Positions 52,397-62,818 of a stretch of 64,000 nt of DNA are shown here, piece after piece. A program made the translations under genes and the position numbers. Source of the DNA: a virus; IMG/VR virus record IMGVR_UViG_3300045051_001056, positions 33,746 through 97,745 of that record; one strand, written 5' to 3'. The notes below the pieces were generated by a model that was given only the letters and a program-made list of their open reading frames with translations, had not been told where the DNA came from and did no database searches. Within the stretch, counting starts at the first letter, position 1; each line of letters begins with the position of its first letter.

Positions 52397-52426
52397 CAAA
52401 TATACGTAAAATTCTTTAAACTACAA
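52397..52426 (-). promoter_or_regulatory. Bacteroidota-type promoter, structural/RNAP arm
   Basis: On the - strand TTG (52424-52426), a 19-nt spacer and TATATTTG (52397-52404) match the host consensus. It lies in the 48-nt gap before the 566-aa gene and would start RNA near 52390 for the cargo and polymerase genes. Confidence 0.75.
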
Positions 52427-52429
52427 TAT

Positions 52430-55400
52430 TTAAATCTTTGGCAACTTTTTGCCAGTCTTTGGATCATAACCATACAGTCCAGCTATAAGCTTGGCCGACC
52501 AATTTTCTTTTCCAATTTGACCCATCTGAGATAGTGCATCACTAATATATTTAGCACGAATCATGTCTCTAGCAGCCAAATCCTGCTGATTTGCTATCAA
52601 GTTTTCTCTTGCAATTTTAGACGCCTCTGTCTGCTGTTGCAAATTAACTCTATTGGAAGCGTCAGTTGCGGAGGCATTATACTTATCAACATCTGCACGC
52701 AAGGCAAGATTTCTGGCATTAATATCTGTAATTGCCTCTCCAGCGCCCCGTGCGCCAGATAATGCTAGTCCAGCCATAGTTCCCCTTGCGGCGGCACCAG
52801 ACCCACCAGATATAGTTGGCAACATATTCAAGTTAGACCTATATTGACTAGCTATCGCCTCTTGAACTGGTGCGGTAGACAATTGCTCCGCAGATATAAG
52901 TGATGGACTAGTTGTTGGAAGCGACACACTTGTTGGAAGTGGCCTTGCCCTCCTTGCAAACAATCCAGCTATTGCGTTAAATGCAACTGGAGAATATCTC
53001 ATTAAGTCATTCATATCAATTTTGTCACGCCCTGCAGCAACTTCTTGCTGCCTATTTTTAATTGTGGCAAGTTCTACGTCTTTCGCTGGTTCCCCGGAGA
53101 CAAGTGATTCGACCGGTTTCATTTCCGTAATTTCACCATCCTTCAACGGTGTGGCTGCGTATGGATTCTTTCTACCAGGGCCCAGGGATGGAACTCCAAG
53201 TCCCATTCTTTTTAATACGTTTGATGCATATTCATTAATGCTAGGCTCTTTTCCATACCCCTGCCTTCTATTTAACGCTAAGTCTGAATATCCAAGAGAA
53301 CCCTCGCCAGCATACCACGCCTTAGCCGCGCCTTCTGGTCCATATTTATCGTAATATTGTTTCAGCTTAAACGCTGCAACTTTCTCCTGATTCTCGGGAG
53401 TCATTGGCGCCAACTTCGGTAGCCCAGCTTCTTCTGCCCATGACGGCCAATTCCCTGGCATAATTTGGTATTTACCAGATGCACCAGTTCTTTTATTTCT
53501 TGACGAATAATCTCCACCAGATTCCTGACCGCTAATCGCCGACAGAAAAGATTGGAATTCCTCATCGCTACCATTATATTTTGATGAATATTTAGATGCA
53601 ATAATTGGTGCAGAATATTTATCAATATCAGGCTTTTGCATTGCAAGAACGTCTGATAATGGAGTTATCCCGGTAGTTGGTTGAACTATAGTTGGCTGAA
53701 CCTGTGCCACATCTTGTTTTTCAGGCGCTAAACCGATAAGATTAGACAATCCTCTATATCCAGCATAAGCCAATCCTGCGCCAGTTGCACCAGCTCCCAG
53801 CAACTTTGCTCCGGCGAGTTCATCTTTCCATTCATCTCTCCATCCCTTCGGTTCAGCCATTTGTGGCTCAGCTTGACTAGCGGCTTGTGCTGCCCGCTGT
53901 GCGCTTGGAGTTACTTTTGTTTTAGGTACTTTACCAGAAATTAATTCCCCAAGAGAACCTTCTGGAATGCCAGCGCCAACGCTACCTTTAGCAGCGGCTA
54001 ATTTATCAAGCAATTCGGCTTCTTGCGCGGATTTATATGCAGCGCGACCAGCCTTACTAGACCTATACGACCTAGCTATTCTATCTATAGTTGGTTGAAA
54101 TGTTTTAAATGCTATTTGTTCTGCCTCAGACATTGGCTTATTAATCATTTTACCAACTCCAGGCAAAATGTTAGCCAAATAATCTGACTCATTTTCAGGA
54201 GGATTTGCAAAGAAATCATAGGCGCCAGTTATGGGTGACAATAATGCTTGAGCCCCTGGAGTCATTCCATATATGGAACCCCTTAGTCTCGATATGGGAG
54301 TTGATCTGTCCTCTTTTATCGTGCCACTATCGGGTCTCTTTAAATAATCTGGGACCCGAATATCCAATGGATTCCCATCTGCATAGACTATTCCACCAAT
54401 ATTTCTCATATTGCCCGGAGATAATAATCCTCCGAACTCAAATCTATTCCTAACCTGCTGATCTGGCAATAACATACCACCATCTTCGTGATGCCATTTT
54501 CTTGCATTTTGTGCAAATATCGCACGCTTCCTCGTTAATGGATTTTTACTATGAGTCAGTTCCTCCGTAGTTTTTCCTGTTGCCTTTTTTGTCGCAGTAA
54601 ACTTGCCACGATTTTCTGGTTTAATATGAATAGTCCCGCCACTTTTATATTGGAATGCATCTGCGGCCCTATTGGCAGCATCCCCAAATGACGCACCATA
54701 TATTCTTCCACCCAAATCAAACCCATAAGGACTCTGACCAGTTGGAGTTAGCGCCTTAAATGCGGCTGAACGTGGCCCAAAATATCCAAGCTTGCCTTCG
54801 TTAAATTTTATCTCATCCTTTCCAATTATGGGGAGCACCGTACCGGTTCGTCCTGCCGCAAAATTTTGATAGTCTTGCGCAGCCTTGATAAATTCTGGGG
54901 AAGCTTTTACCATAGGGAATGCGCCATAACCAGTGTTCTGAACAGAATCTAATCTGTGCTCTATTTGTGAATTTCTAAATGTTGGATCTGCTTCAAATCC
55001 CTTCAAAACACTCTCAAATCTTGGATCTTTTGCCAAAAGTTGTTTTCTTAGCGGATTTGCTGCCCTATGATATCTGGCGGCCAGAGTGTCTCCCATCGCA
55101 ATAGACTCGGCATCTGATTTAAATTTTCCAGCAGTTCCCTGCAATTCCCCAGACACTATTGGTCCCCCATCCTTCATGAATCTCAATACGCCATCCTTGA
55201 ACCTTTTTTCAATCCGTCCACCAAGTTCCTTTTTTAATTCTGGATATTTAGCATAAACCTTTGACCTAACATCAGAACGACCATGTAGCCCAGCCAATCT
55301 TAATGCATCGACTGCATCTGCCCTGGTTGGTATCGGATAACTACGATGACCTCCGGCAAAATCACTACCCTTTACAGATGGATACGGTTTCTTCTTAGAA

Positions 55401-56119
55401 CCATAATCTTCTTTTCTAGAAAGCCCTCCTCCCTGGGAGTGTAAAAATTCATTAATGGAACCCTGACCGCCCTGTATCGCAAGAGTATCGAGTATGTCCA
55501 TTTCTCCACCTTTATGATATTTGTGGTCTATCGGGTAATTCCCTCCCCACGCATATTCATCAAATCTCTTTGGATTTCGTGCGTGATATTTTCCAAATCT
55601 AGTAGGAATAGTAAGAGGTATTTCTGCGGTAGTCCCACCGAATTCCATGTCTCTGGGGGTGATCGGCATATTCATAGGGTGAATACCTCCACCAGTAGCC
55701 ATCTTGCGCATATTCTCTAATTCTTGATCGGGAATATTCATTGGATGCATAAAGCCCCCCATAGCATACTGGGACACTTCATCAGATAAGCCTCTATCTA
55801 TGAGTCCCTTATAATAAGTTTCATCAACCATATTTGGATTTTTCTTAGAATCCTCAATATGATCAATAGCAATTGATTTCGCAACCTTGTTGATAGTCGG
55901 GAATTTTCCATTCTCTTTATAGTATTTCTTTACAAAATCTAGTGTGGGTTTATGTTCCTTCTCAACTTCAATGCCTTTATCTAGTTCTCTATCAGTGTTG
56001 ATCGAACTCTCATAATCAAACTGCTCTCTACGCAAGGCGTCTAATTGGGCAAGTATATTTTTCTTGTCCCCACCTTTTGCGACTATTTCTTTTGCCCTCT
56101 GTGCGAATTTAGTATTCAT
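52430..56119 (-). CDS. Structural protein with transglycosylase domain, 1229 aa
   Basis: ATG 56119 is chosen because it follows the previous stop by 1 nt; a longer frame starts at 56203. The lysozyme-like domain is clear from SAISGQESGG (catalytic Glu866), GASGKYQIMPGNWPSW and AAKAWYAGEGSLGY, as in lytic transglycosylases that open peptidoglycan for DNA entry. Residues 1-560 contain repeated short motifs with an aromatic residue and Gly-Gly (YAMGGFMHP, ATGGGIHPM, YAWGGNY, FEFGGLLSP). The centre and C terminus are Ala-rich. Likely a virion-packaged ejection/cell-wall protein. Confidence 0.75.
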   Translation of the reverse strand: MNTKFAQRAKEIVAKGGDKKNILAQLDALRREQFDYESSINTDRELDKGIEVEKEHKPTLDFVKKYYKENGKFPTINKVAKSIAIDHIEDSKKNPNMVDETYYKGLIDRGLSDEVSQYAMGGFMHPMNIPDQELENMRKMATGGGIHPMNMPITPRDMEFGGTTAEIPLTIPTRFGKYHARNPKRFDEYAWGGNYPIDHKYHKGGEMDILDTLAIQGGQGSINEFLHSQGGGLSRKEDYGSKKKPYPSVKGSDFAGGHRSYPIPTRADAVDALRLAGLHGRSDVRSKVYAKYPELKKELGGRIEKRFKDGVLRFMKDGGPIVSGELQGTAGKFKSDAESIAMGDTLAARYHRAANPLRKQLLAKDPRFESVLKGFEADPTFRNSQIEHRLDSVQNTGYGAFPMVKASPEFIKAAQDYQNFAAGRTGTVLPIIGKDEIKFNEGKLGYFGPRSAAFKALTPTGQSPYGFDLGGRIYGASFGDAANRAADAFQYKSGGTIHIKPENRGKFTATKKATGKTTEELTHSKNPLTRKRAIFAQNARKWHHEDGGMLLPDQQVRNRFEFGGLLSPGNMRNIGGIVYADGNPLDIRVPDYLKRPDSGTIKEDRSTPISRLRGSIYGMTPGAQALLSPITGAYDFFANPPENESDYLANILPGVGKMINKPMSEAEQIAFKTFQPTIDRIARSYRSSKAGRAAYKSAQEAELLDKLAAAKGSVGAGIPEGSLGELISGKVPKTKVTPSAQRAAQAASQAEPQMAEPKGWRDEWKDELAGAKLLGAGATGAGLAYAGYRGLSNLIGLAPEKQDVAQVQPTIVQPTTGITPLSDVLAMQKPDIDKYSAPIIASKYSSKYNGSDEEFQSFLSAISGQESGGDYSSRNKRTGASGKYQIMPGNWPSWAEEAGLPKLAPMTPENQEKVAAFKLKQYYDKYGPEGAAKAWYAGEGSLGYSDLALNRRQGYGKEPSINEYASNVLKRMGLGVPSLGPGRKNPYAATPLKDGEITEMKPVESLVSGEPAKDVELATIKNRQQEVAAGRDKIDMNDLMRYSPVAFNAIAGLFARRARPLPTSVSLPTTSPSLISAEQLSTAPVQEAIASQYRSNLNMLPTISGGSGAAARGTMAGLALSGARGAGEAITDINARNLALRADVDKYNASATDASNRVNLQQQTEASKIARENLIANQQDLAARDMIRAKYISDALSQMGQIGKENWSAKLIAGLYGYDPKTGKKLPKI

Positions 56120-56120
56120 A

Positions 56121-57746
56121 TTAAATGTCTTTAAATATGTAGCCACCATATTTGAATTGTCCTCGTATTTGGGTAGGCGGCATACAATATCCCATCTTTC
56201 CACCCATATTAAATTGCTGGCTTTGTTCCTCGAACTTTTTCATCTCGATTGCATCGTCATTTGCCTGTCGTAATCTTTCAAGCATTTTATCCTGACTGCC
56301 TTTTGCTATTGGGTCATTCGGCCTATCTTCGACCATCTTTGACAATTTTTTGCTTATGCTGGCAAATGATTTTCCAGTTAGATTTCCGCCAAGGTTGTAT
56401 TCCTTGGGATTATTTAATTTTAATCTATCTGAATATATATAGTTTTTAAATTTAGTTTCCCCTTGCTCAACAAGATTAGGCTCCCCGTTGGGACCACCCA
56501 CTCCCTGCCTAACACCTCCGTCTGGATTTTGCTCATGAGAGCCACCCTCATTGAACTCCGTTAGTCTGGGAATTACGTCTCCACCTTTCGCAAGATATCT
56601 GCCGCTGGGATTTTCCCCAGAATATTTGTTTCTAATCATTGCGCCCATCTCGTACTTCATTCCACCGTAATTATATATATGTGCTTGTGGTGATATGTTT
56701 TTAGTAGCGCTACCAAGCTCCTCCCTCTTTTTGATTATTTCTTGCAATTGCTCTGCCTCAGCTTGTTTGTTGCCACCTACTACACCAGACACGCCACCAA
56801 TCACTGCTCCCACACCCATTCCAATTGGGCCCAATGCTGCTCCAGCCTGTGCTCCTTTTAATGCTCCGCTAATTCCACTGCCAACTGGACCCTTCGAAGC
56901 AAAGGGCTCTGCGGCCATATTAGCCAAATCCAAACCAGTGCCGACACGATCCATACTTAGTCCAGAAACTCTCGGGTTAAAGTTTTTGAACGCGTAATTT
57001 GTTGCAAGTTCCGCTTTGGGCATAATCTGTGGCAAGCCAGTATTCATCGATGGTTGTAAATTCCCATTACCCAAATATCCAGGCTGACCCGGTAGGAACG
57101 TTTCCCTTCCACCATCCTGAAATGATTGTGGTTGATTCGTATTTTGTACTGGAGAATTTAATTCCGAAAGATTGTTTCTCATAAAGTTAACCATGGCCCC
57201 ACCAGTAAAAAAGGTTTTTCTTGAATTAATTATATCCTGCGCAAACCCAGCAGCGTCCGCGCTTTTTTTAAAATAATTAAGAACCTTTGGAATTTTTCCC
57301 AACATTGGGATCGCGGATAACGGCTGTGTTATGTCATCAGAATTAAATGTGCTATCTTGCCAGGATTTAGCAACATCAGGCCAACTGGACAATCCAGTTG
57401 GATCAATCGCTTTATACACAGCACCCAATGGAGAATTTAACGCTTTTCGGTAATCATCAATTGACACATGCTTCATACTTCTCTCTAAAGACTCTTTAAA
57501 TCCAATCTGTGTTGGGCCACCTTTGATGGTGAAAAATTTTTTTAATTTTTCTAATTGTCCCCCATTAGAATATTCTTTACCGCCCATAGAATATACACCA
57601 CCACCATGAGAGTGAATTATTGGCAGTTCGCCCCCAAATGCTTTATTAGACATTGCTCCAAAGAATCGTCTCTGGGCATCTGTGATCTTTTTTCCTCGGA
57701 TAGTGCCATCGTGCAAAATTTCCAAGGCTTTACTTTTAGATATCAT
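56121..57746 (-). CDS. Gly-Gly-motif structural/cargo protein, 541 aa
   Basis: The N terminus (TIRGKKITDAQRRFFGAMSN) is a common opening of Bacteroidota phage virion proteins. A glycine zipper (ALKGAQAGAALGPIGMGVGA and the following glycines) in the middle could insert into membranes. The segment NPDGGVRQGVGGPNGEPNLV followed by EQGE and NYIYSDRL is a recurrent motif in crAss-like structural proteins. Nine aromatic/Gly-Gly motifs (for example YSMGGKEYSNGG, FNMGGKMG, FKYGGYIF) match those in the next gene, suggesting related assembly roles. Confidence 0.6.
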   Translation of the reverse strand: MISKSKALEILHDGTIRGKKITDAQRRFFGAMSNKAFGGELPIIHSHGGGVYSMGGKEYSNGGQLEKLKKFFTIKGGPTQIGFKESLERSMKHVSIDDYRKALNSPLGAVYKAIDPTGLSSWPDVAKSWQDSTFNSDDITQPLSAIPMLGKIPKVLNYFKKSADAAGFAQDIINSRKTFFTGGAMVNFMRNNLSELNSPVQNTNQPQSFQDGGRETFLPGQPGYLGNGNLQPSMNTGLPQIMPKAELATNYAFKNFNPRVSGLSMDRVGTGLDLANMAAEPFASKGPVGSGISGALKGAQAGAALGPIGMGVGAVIGGVSGVVGGNKQAEAEQLQEIIKKREELGSATKNISPQAHIYNYGGMKYEMGAMIRNKYSGENPSGRYLAKGGDVIPRLTEFNEGGSHEQNPDGGVRQGVGGPNGEPNLVEQGETKFKNYIYSDRLKLNNPKEYNLGGNLTGKSFASISKKLSKMVEDRPNDPIAKGSQDKMLERLRQANDDAIEMKKFEEQSQQFNMGGKMGYCMPPTQIRGQFKYGGYIFKDI

Positions 57747-57748
57747 AA

Positions 57749-60700
57749 TTATGACCTTTGTGCTGAATAATACAAGACTAAATCGTTTAAAAGTATAGTT
57801 TTCTTTGGATCATTTGGAGTATAACTTATTTTTGCAAACAAATAATGGCCCCTAATCCTAGAGACATTATCACTGCTTGATCTTGGTATATATATTCTAG
57901 ACATTCTAAATCTACGTTGTATTGTAGAAACATCTGCAGCATTTGCAGTTAGATAATCATTATAGCAAGATAAGGCAGTGATATTATCATTGTAATGTGT
58001 TGTTGGATTCGTAGTATCAACCACATCATGAGTCCATTCTAGCGCATTAAACACGCAGTCATTCTGGCCGCCCTCTGGATTCAGACATATAGTCAATTCC
58101 ATTGCATATTGAGTTCCATAGAAATTGCATGACTTATTAGCCAGAAAGTGATTCCACACCTTGTTGTCATTTGCTGTCGAAATGGAATACAACTTGCCAT
58201 CAATCGTAAATACAAACTTAGCTGGCATATCGCATACCTCAGTAAACCGCTTGATTCCCTCGTCATAAATAAGAGTTTCAGTTGTCCCTGTATTATCGTC
58301 TGACTGTCGAGTAATCGTAAAATATACATCATCAGTTATTGGGTTGAACCCTAAAACAAATTTGGGCTTATACTGCTTATCTGTATCGTATCCTTTAACA
58401 TATTGAGACATCCCAAGCGTGTCGCTAAGTCCGGAGACAGTGGCCCCCTCAATCATGTTAATAGTCCTACGTATCCTGTCGCCATAATATACTGCAGATG
58501 AGGTTGATACTATTCCATTGAAATCATCACACCCAGAATTAGTATTAATATATTGGTATGTATTGAGTACCTGTCCTACCCCTAATTCAATTGCGATAGA
58601 ATCATTTGTAGCTATCTGAACTCTTGGTAGAACGCTAACAATACTTACCCCATCTCTCTGGAACGAATATAGGATATCGTTAAATTTGAATAACCGATTT
58701 ATTCTCCCATATTCCCCTTCAAGATATAACTCTTCATTAACTAAAACATCTGTCCATGAATCGATTATTTCTCCAGAGATTTTGGGTTTGGTGGCCAGAA
58801 TTCTATTAGTGAAATGCACATTCTTAATCAATAAGAATGGATCGGGTTGAGAGATAATTGCATTTCCCAATTGAGAATATACAGAATTGTATTTATGGAA
58901 TTCATCATTTGTAGGAAGGAATGTGGATTTCCAGCCACCAAAGGAATTATCGCTTCTCTCTTTTAAGTTTATAGTTGTCTCAACAGGTATGCTAACGATT
59001 TCAGACATCTGAATTCTAGTCTCTGAAAAAGAGACTCCACCTATTCTAGATATCCTTGCAAATAAGAAATTGCCAACAAATACATCGCCACAATCCATTA
59101 TTTGATAAGTATTGTCGCCAGCCGTTATTGTTTGGTATTTCCCTACTCCTATATATTTATTAATACTTCTATCCTCATAATATTTGCCACCATACTGATT
59201 CTCTATATCAACAACAAGTTCTGCCAGTAAAACATTGTCATCCGAAGTGGGCGTGGCTGATGTTGCGCTATTTGAAAGCGACAACATTAATGTTTCATAT
59301 GAATCCTGATTACTCAAAACAAATGTTATATTCGGAGCGGCAACTGAGTCGACACCATATATAGGTTTATCCCAATTGGCAGTATTGCTACCGCCATCAT
59401 AAACATATTCCGTCCTACCGTCAGCAAGTATAGATTGCAGAGAATTTGTGTACCTGTAGTCGCCATTCCCATTATATGTTCTTATATTAGAATCATTCCT
59501 GGAAAATTCAGGGGAACCCAATAGTTCTTTTTCGTTTACGGTTCCATCTATTTTTAATGCCCAATTTTCCTGATATAAATATTCTCTATAATATTGCAAT
59601 AGTTGCTCGGTGTTTACGCCTGGTGCAGCTACATCTGGTTTGTTTGGACCAATGTATCCATTTGCATTAAGAAAATTATGGGTCTCTGTGAATGAACCGC
59701 TATTTGTATATTTCGATATATTGAATAAAGTGCCAAGGGATTCGGATGAATATTCTCTGAAAATATTATTCAAATCTGAGTGAACCATTTTGCCGTGTGC
59801 AGAACGTTTATTCTGCTTCAACGAGGCAACCGCCCTCAACCTCATGCCAGAATATAGACTAGGATTACCAAATACTGTCTCTGGAGAAAATAATTGCATA
59901 ATTCGATTATCCTGAAATGAGAATTGCAGCCCAGCAACTACGGCCAAACTATTGGAGGACTGTGTGTCTCTATATATCTCCTGCCAGGGGGTGGGATTCC
60001 TATCATTTGCCGCCATTGCCACATGGGTAGCAGAATCCTTGGGTTGTAAATTTATGCAAGAATTAGTAAGAAGCTTGTTTATTTTTACATCATATCTATA
60101 TTGAGGGGAGCCACCAAAAAAAGATGTATATGGAATATCAATTTGATCCTGATAGTGCCTTACCCACGGGCATGATATTTTTACATTATTATTCTTATAA
60201 CTGGCGCCATTTACAAAATTGGCATCAACCTTCGCTATTGCCGGAGATGTTTCCTGGAATATCATGGGGGTGATAATTCCTTGAGCAATAACCGACTTAT
60301 CAGACTCCTGACGTTCTACTCTCAAAAATTTATATCCAACAATGTCTTGAGCCTGCAATCTAGCTATACCGGCCGAAGATATAACAAATTGTATCGTCGC
60401 TCTATTAACTCCATTATTAGAAAATCCTGCTGGGACAACTACATCCGCAATCCACTGTGGAGTAGACTTTTGCGACTTATCATTATAAAACTCAATAGCC
60501 CAACGATAAACCTCGCCACATTTCATATATCTTATATCATCTGGATCATATCCAGCAGCAATAATATCTGTCGTAGATTCGCTAATTATCGTATAAGACA
60601 CGAAGCGACCCTCTCCACCAGGTACCGCGGTAGCAGGATGTAGCTGATAAAGCGTTCCATCCGCTGGGACATTCTTGTTCTGAATAGCATCGTGCGTTAC

Positions 60701-61984
60701 AGACACATTGCTTCCACTAATAGTATAGGCTCTTGCTGTTTTTAATAAGGTATATTCTGTTCCAGATTTATCTTTTATCTTAACATTCCCAGCAACATCT
60801 GCAGAGTATGCTCTTGAATCGAAATAATTAGAACTATCGACAGTTAATCCCTGATTAATCTCCCATATATCTTCTTGTATATTAGCTAGTAAAAATCTAT
60901 TTTTCTTTGCAATAATACATCTTGGAATAATCTCAGTTCCGCCAAGAAATACTAATTCCTCTAAAGTTATATTATATTTTACCCTACCATCATCAGTTAT
61001 TGTTATTGTGCCAGAATTTGGCGTTGCGCCTTTGGGGGCAGCAAATTCTCCAACAACGCTAACAATCGGCACTGTATTTAGGTCATTGTATTTAATAGAA
61101 TAGATCCTCATATAGTCATAATTCGAGTCTATATTATCTATCGTTATGATATTTGATTTTCCTATAATCTCATTAACGTCACCACCATTATTTGCCTTGC
61201 CAAGAAAAATCAATTCTGATGTAGGCGATATCTTTGTCTGTCCACCGTTAACATTAAATAAGTTGTAGCAATATTGTATTGCCCCGGAAGTATGTTGCCC
61301 CCCAGCTATTTGCTGTTTAAGGTATGGCTCTGACATATTATATTGTGGAACCATATACAATACCTTCTTTGATTTGGAAAGATCTGTGGTAGACAATAGA
61401 TTCACTGAAAAAACCTGATGCTCCCCATCGGCAATATACATCTTAACAACACTCTCACTCTCAACATTGACTACTATATCAAAATTCTCTTCTGCGAGTG
61501 AATTCCATTCCAAATCATTGATGTAAATTAACTCCAACCCATCGAATTCTGTATAGCTCCAGATGCAATCTATACTATGCTCAGGAGACGTTGTGGTTGT
61601 TAAAAAATAAGTGGTTGGACCATTTGATGCGGTAGCAACAATATCTATATTCACAACTGGCAAATATGCATTTAATGCCACTATGTCAGCATTAACTACT
61701 CCCGCAAATGTTTTAGTAGTTAGGACGTTGTCTATCTTATACGACACTTGTAGATTGCCGCTATTGGCAGATATTGTATCTATAGAGGTAAACGTAAATT
61801 TTAATTCATTACCACTCTGGCACCTAATAACTCCATTTGATGGAACATTATTATTTTCACCAGTAGCATATGTAGACGTTATGCGACCATTCCTCAGGAA
61901 AAAATATTGATCTTTACTTCTGCGAGCAGGCGGCATGTCAACATTCATTCCACCAAGATATGTATATTGATCTTTTTTTATCAT
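57749..61984 (-). CDS. Tail stabilisation/muzzle-type protein, 1411 aa
   Basis: The opening MIKKDQYTYLGGMNVDMPPA with YFFLRNGRI is typical of the large beta-rich tail protein of crAss-like phages, usually annotated as stabilisation protein and comparable to P22 gp10/T7 gp12. The rest is almost entirely beta-strand with many Asn, Ser, Thr and Tyr and no coiled coil. It probably builds the distal barrel of the short tail. Its position right after the small ring-type genes supports this. The ATG overlaps the upstream gene's stop by 1 nt. Confidence 0.75.
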   Translation of the reverse strand: MIKKDQYTYLGGMNVDMPPARRSKDQYFFLRNGRITSTYATGENNNVPSNGVIRCQSGNELKFTFTSIDTISANSGNLQVSYKIDNVLTTKTFAGVVNADIVALNAYLPVVNIDIVATASNGPTTYFLTTTTSPEHSIDCIWSYTEFDGLELIYINDLEWNSLAEENFDIVVNVESESVVKMYIADGEHQVFSVNLLSTTDLSKSKKVLYMVPQYNMSEPYLKQQIAGGQHTSGAIQYCYNLFNVNGGQTKISPTSELIFLGKANNGGDVNEIIGKSNIITIDNIDSNYDYMRIYSIKYNDLNTVPIVSVVGEFAAPKGATPNSGTITITDDGRVKYNITLEELVFLGGTEIIPRCIIAKKNRFLLANIQEDIWEINQGLTVDSSNYFDSRAYSADVAGNVKIKDKSGTEYTLLKTARAYTISGSNVSVTHDAIQNKNVPADGTLYQLHPATAVPGGEGRFVSYTIISESTTDIIAAGYDPDDIRYMKCGEVYRWAIEFYNDKSQKSTPQWIADVVVPAGFSNNGVNRATIQFVISSAGIARLQAQDIVGYKFLRVERQESDKSVIAQGIITPMIFQETSPAIAKVDANFVNGASYKNNNVKISCPWVRHYQDQIDIPYTSFFGGSPQYRYDVKINKLLTNSCINLQPKDSATHVAMAANDRNPTPWQEIYRDTQSSNSLAVVAGLQFSFQDNRIMQLFSPETVFGNPSLYSGMRLRAVASLKQNKRSAHGKMVHSDLNNIFREYSSESLGTLFNISKYTNSGSFTETHNFLNANGYIGPNKPDVAAPGVNTEQLLQYYREYLYQENWALKIDGTVNEKELLGSPEFSRNDSNIRTYNGNGDYRYTNSLQSILADGRTEYVYDGGSNTANWDKPIYGVDSVAAPNITFVLSNQDSYETLMLSLSNSATSATPTSDDNVLLAELVVDIENQYGGKYYEDRSINKYIGVGKYQTITAGDNTYQIMDCGDVFVGNFLFARISRIGGVSFSETRIQMSEIVSIPVETTINLKERSDNSFGGWKSTFLPTNDEFHKYNSVYSQLGNAIISQPDPFLLIKNVHFTNRILATKPKISGEIIDSWTDVLVNEELYLEGEYGRINRLFKFNDILYSFQRDGVSIVSVLPRVQIATNDSIAIELGVGQVLNTYQYINTNSGCDDFNGIVSTSSAVYYGDRIRRTINMIEGATVSGLSDTLGMSQYVKGYDTDKQYKPKFVLGFNPITDDVYFTITRQSDDNTGTTETLIYDEGIKRFTEVCDMPAKFVFTIDGKLYSISTANDNKVWNHFLANKSCNFYGTQYAMELTICLNPEGGQNDCVFNALEWTHDVVDTTNPTTHYNDNITALSCYNDYLTANAADVSTIQRRFRMSRIYIPRSSSDNVSRIRGHYLFAKISYTPNDPKKTILLNDLVLYYSAQRS

Positions 61985-62817
61985 TATTGTTTCCTAAGAC
62001 GTTCTGGATGACCCATATTTCTATAAAACGTTTTACTTTGCTTATCATTGAGCATAAGTCTATTCATGGTGTCGCTTAAGGACTCCCTCTTGTCTAGTGA
62101 CATGGCCACTGCATGAGACTGAGACTGACCTATATACCAACAATATTCCCTCTCAGCATGTTCGGCAGCATATCTCACATCTTTTCCAAGATCTGCCATG
62201 ATGCCAAAATATTGAGACTTTACATAATTTTCAATAGCCTTTTCCACAGATGGATCATTTGGTATCATAGGAAGACCCTCGTCATCTAAAATGATCCCAT
62301 CATAAGCTACATCGATAGTTCCTAGCGGGAACGATGTGTAGATGTAATTACCATTACATTGATATGTATTCCCGGGAGAAATATTATGAGTATACGATTT
62401 ATTCATGAACACATGGAATGGATCAGTTGCCTCCCACATCTGAACATACTCCTCGCCCTTAACTACTGGATTCTGTATGATATTTTCACTATTAAACGTC
62501 CATATACCATCCTCAGGATAATTTACAATTATATTTGGATCGGCATTTTCAAAAGTCCATGTATCTGCCCTGAAGGTATCGCTGGGGGTTAGGACCCTGC
62601 GAGCTGCTTTCATGAATACCATGTCCCATGGTTTAGGGGCTCTATTATCTTCTATTCCTAGACGAATAATTTTTCTTTCCATATAATTATCAGATCCAAT
62701 GAGACGTATTACATCTATAGCCCATACTATGCAAGACTCATATGTAACGTCTGTCATCATGGGATGCCTCATGATCCTATCAATTACAGATCTTAGTGAT
62801 ATAAATGAATTGTACAT
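61984..62817 (-). CDS. Tail tubular/ring-type connector protein, 277 aa
   Basis: The N-terminal helices (RSVIDRIMRHPMMTDVTYES) are followed by a beta-rich centre and a helical C terminus (RYAAEHAEREYCWYIGQSQS). The size and place between the small connector gene and the large tail barrel fit a T7 gp11/P22 gp4-like ring protein of crAss-like phages. No direct motif proves this; the call rests on order and composition. Confidence 0.6.
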   Translation of the reverse strand: MYNSFISLRSVIDRIMRHPMMTDVTYESCIVWAIDVIRLIGSDNYMERKIIRLGIEDNRAPKPWDMVFMKAARRVLTPSDTFRADTWTFENADPNIIVNYPEDGIWTFNSENIIQNPVVKGEEYVQMWEATDPFHVFMNKSYTHNISPGNTYQCNGNYIYTSFPLGTIDVAYDGIILDDEGLPMIPNDPSVEKAIENYVKSQYFGIMADLGKDVRYAAEHAEREYCWYIGQSQSHAVAMSLDKRESLSDTMNRLMLNDKQSKTFYRNMGHPERLRKQ

Positions 62818-62818
62818 T

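Noticed and set aside
56120-56203. Longer start for the transglycosylase-bearing protein
   Set aside because: The extra 28 residues overlap the coding end of the 541-aa gene, while ATG 56119 sits 1 nt after its stop.
36967-61910. Many + strand ORFs of 60-140 codons inside the giant - strand genes
   Set aside because: They lie antisense to strongly supported coding frames, have skewed Ser/Leu/Phe composition typical of shadow frames and lack spacing consistent with genes.
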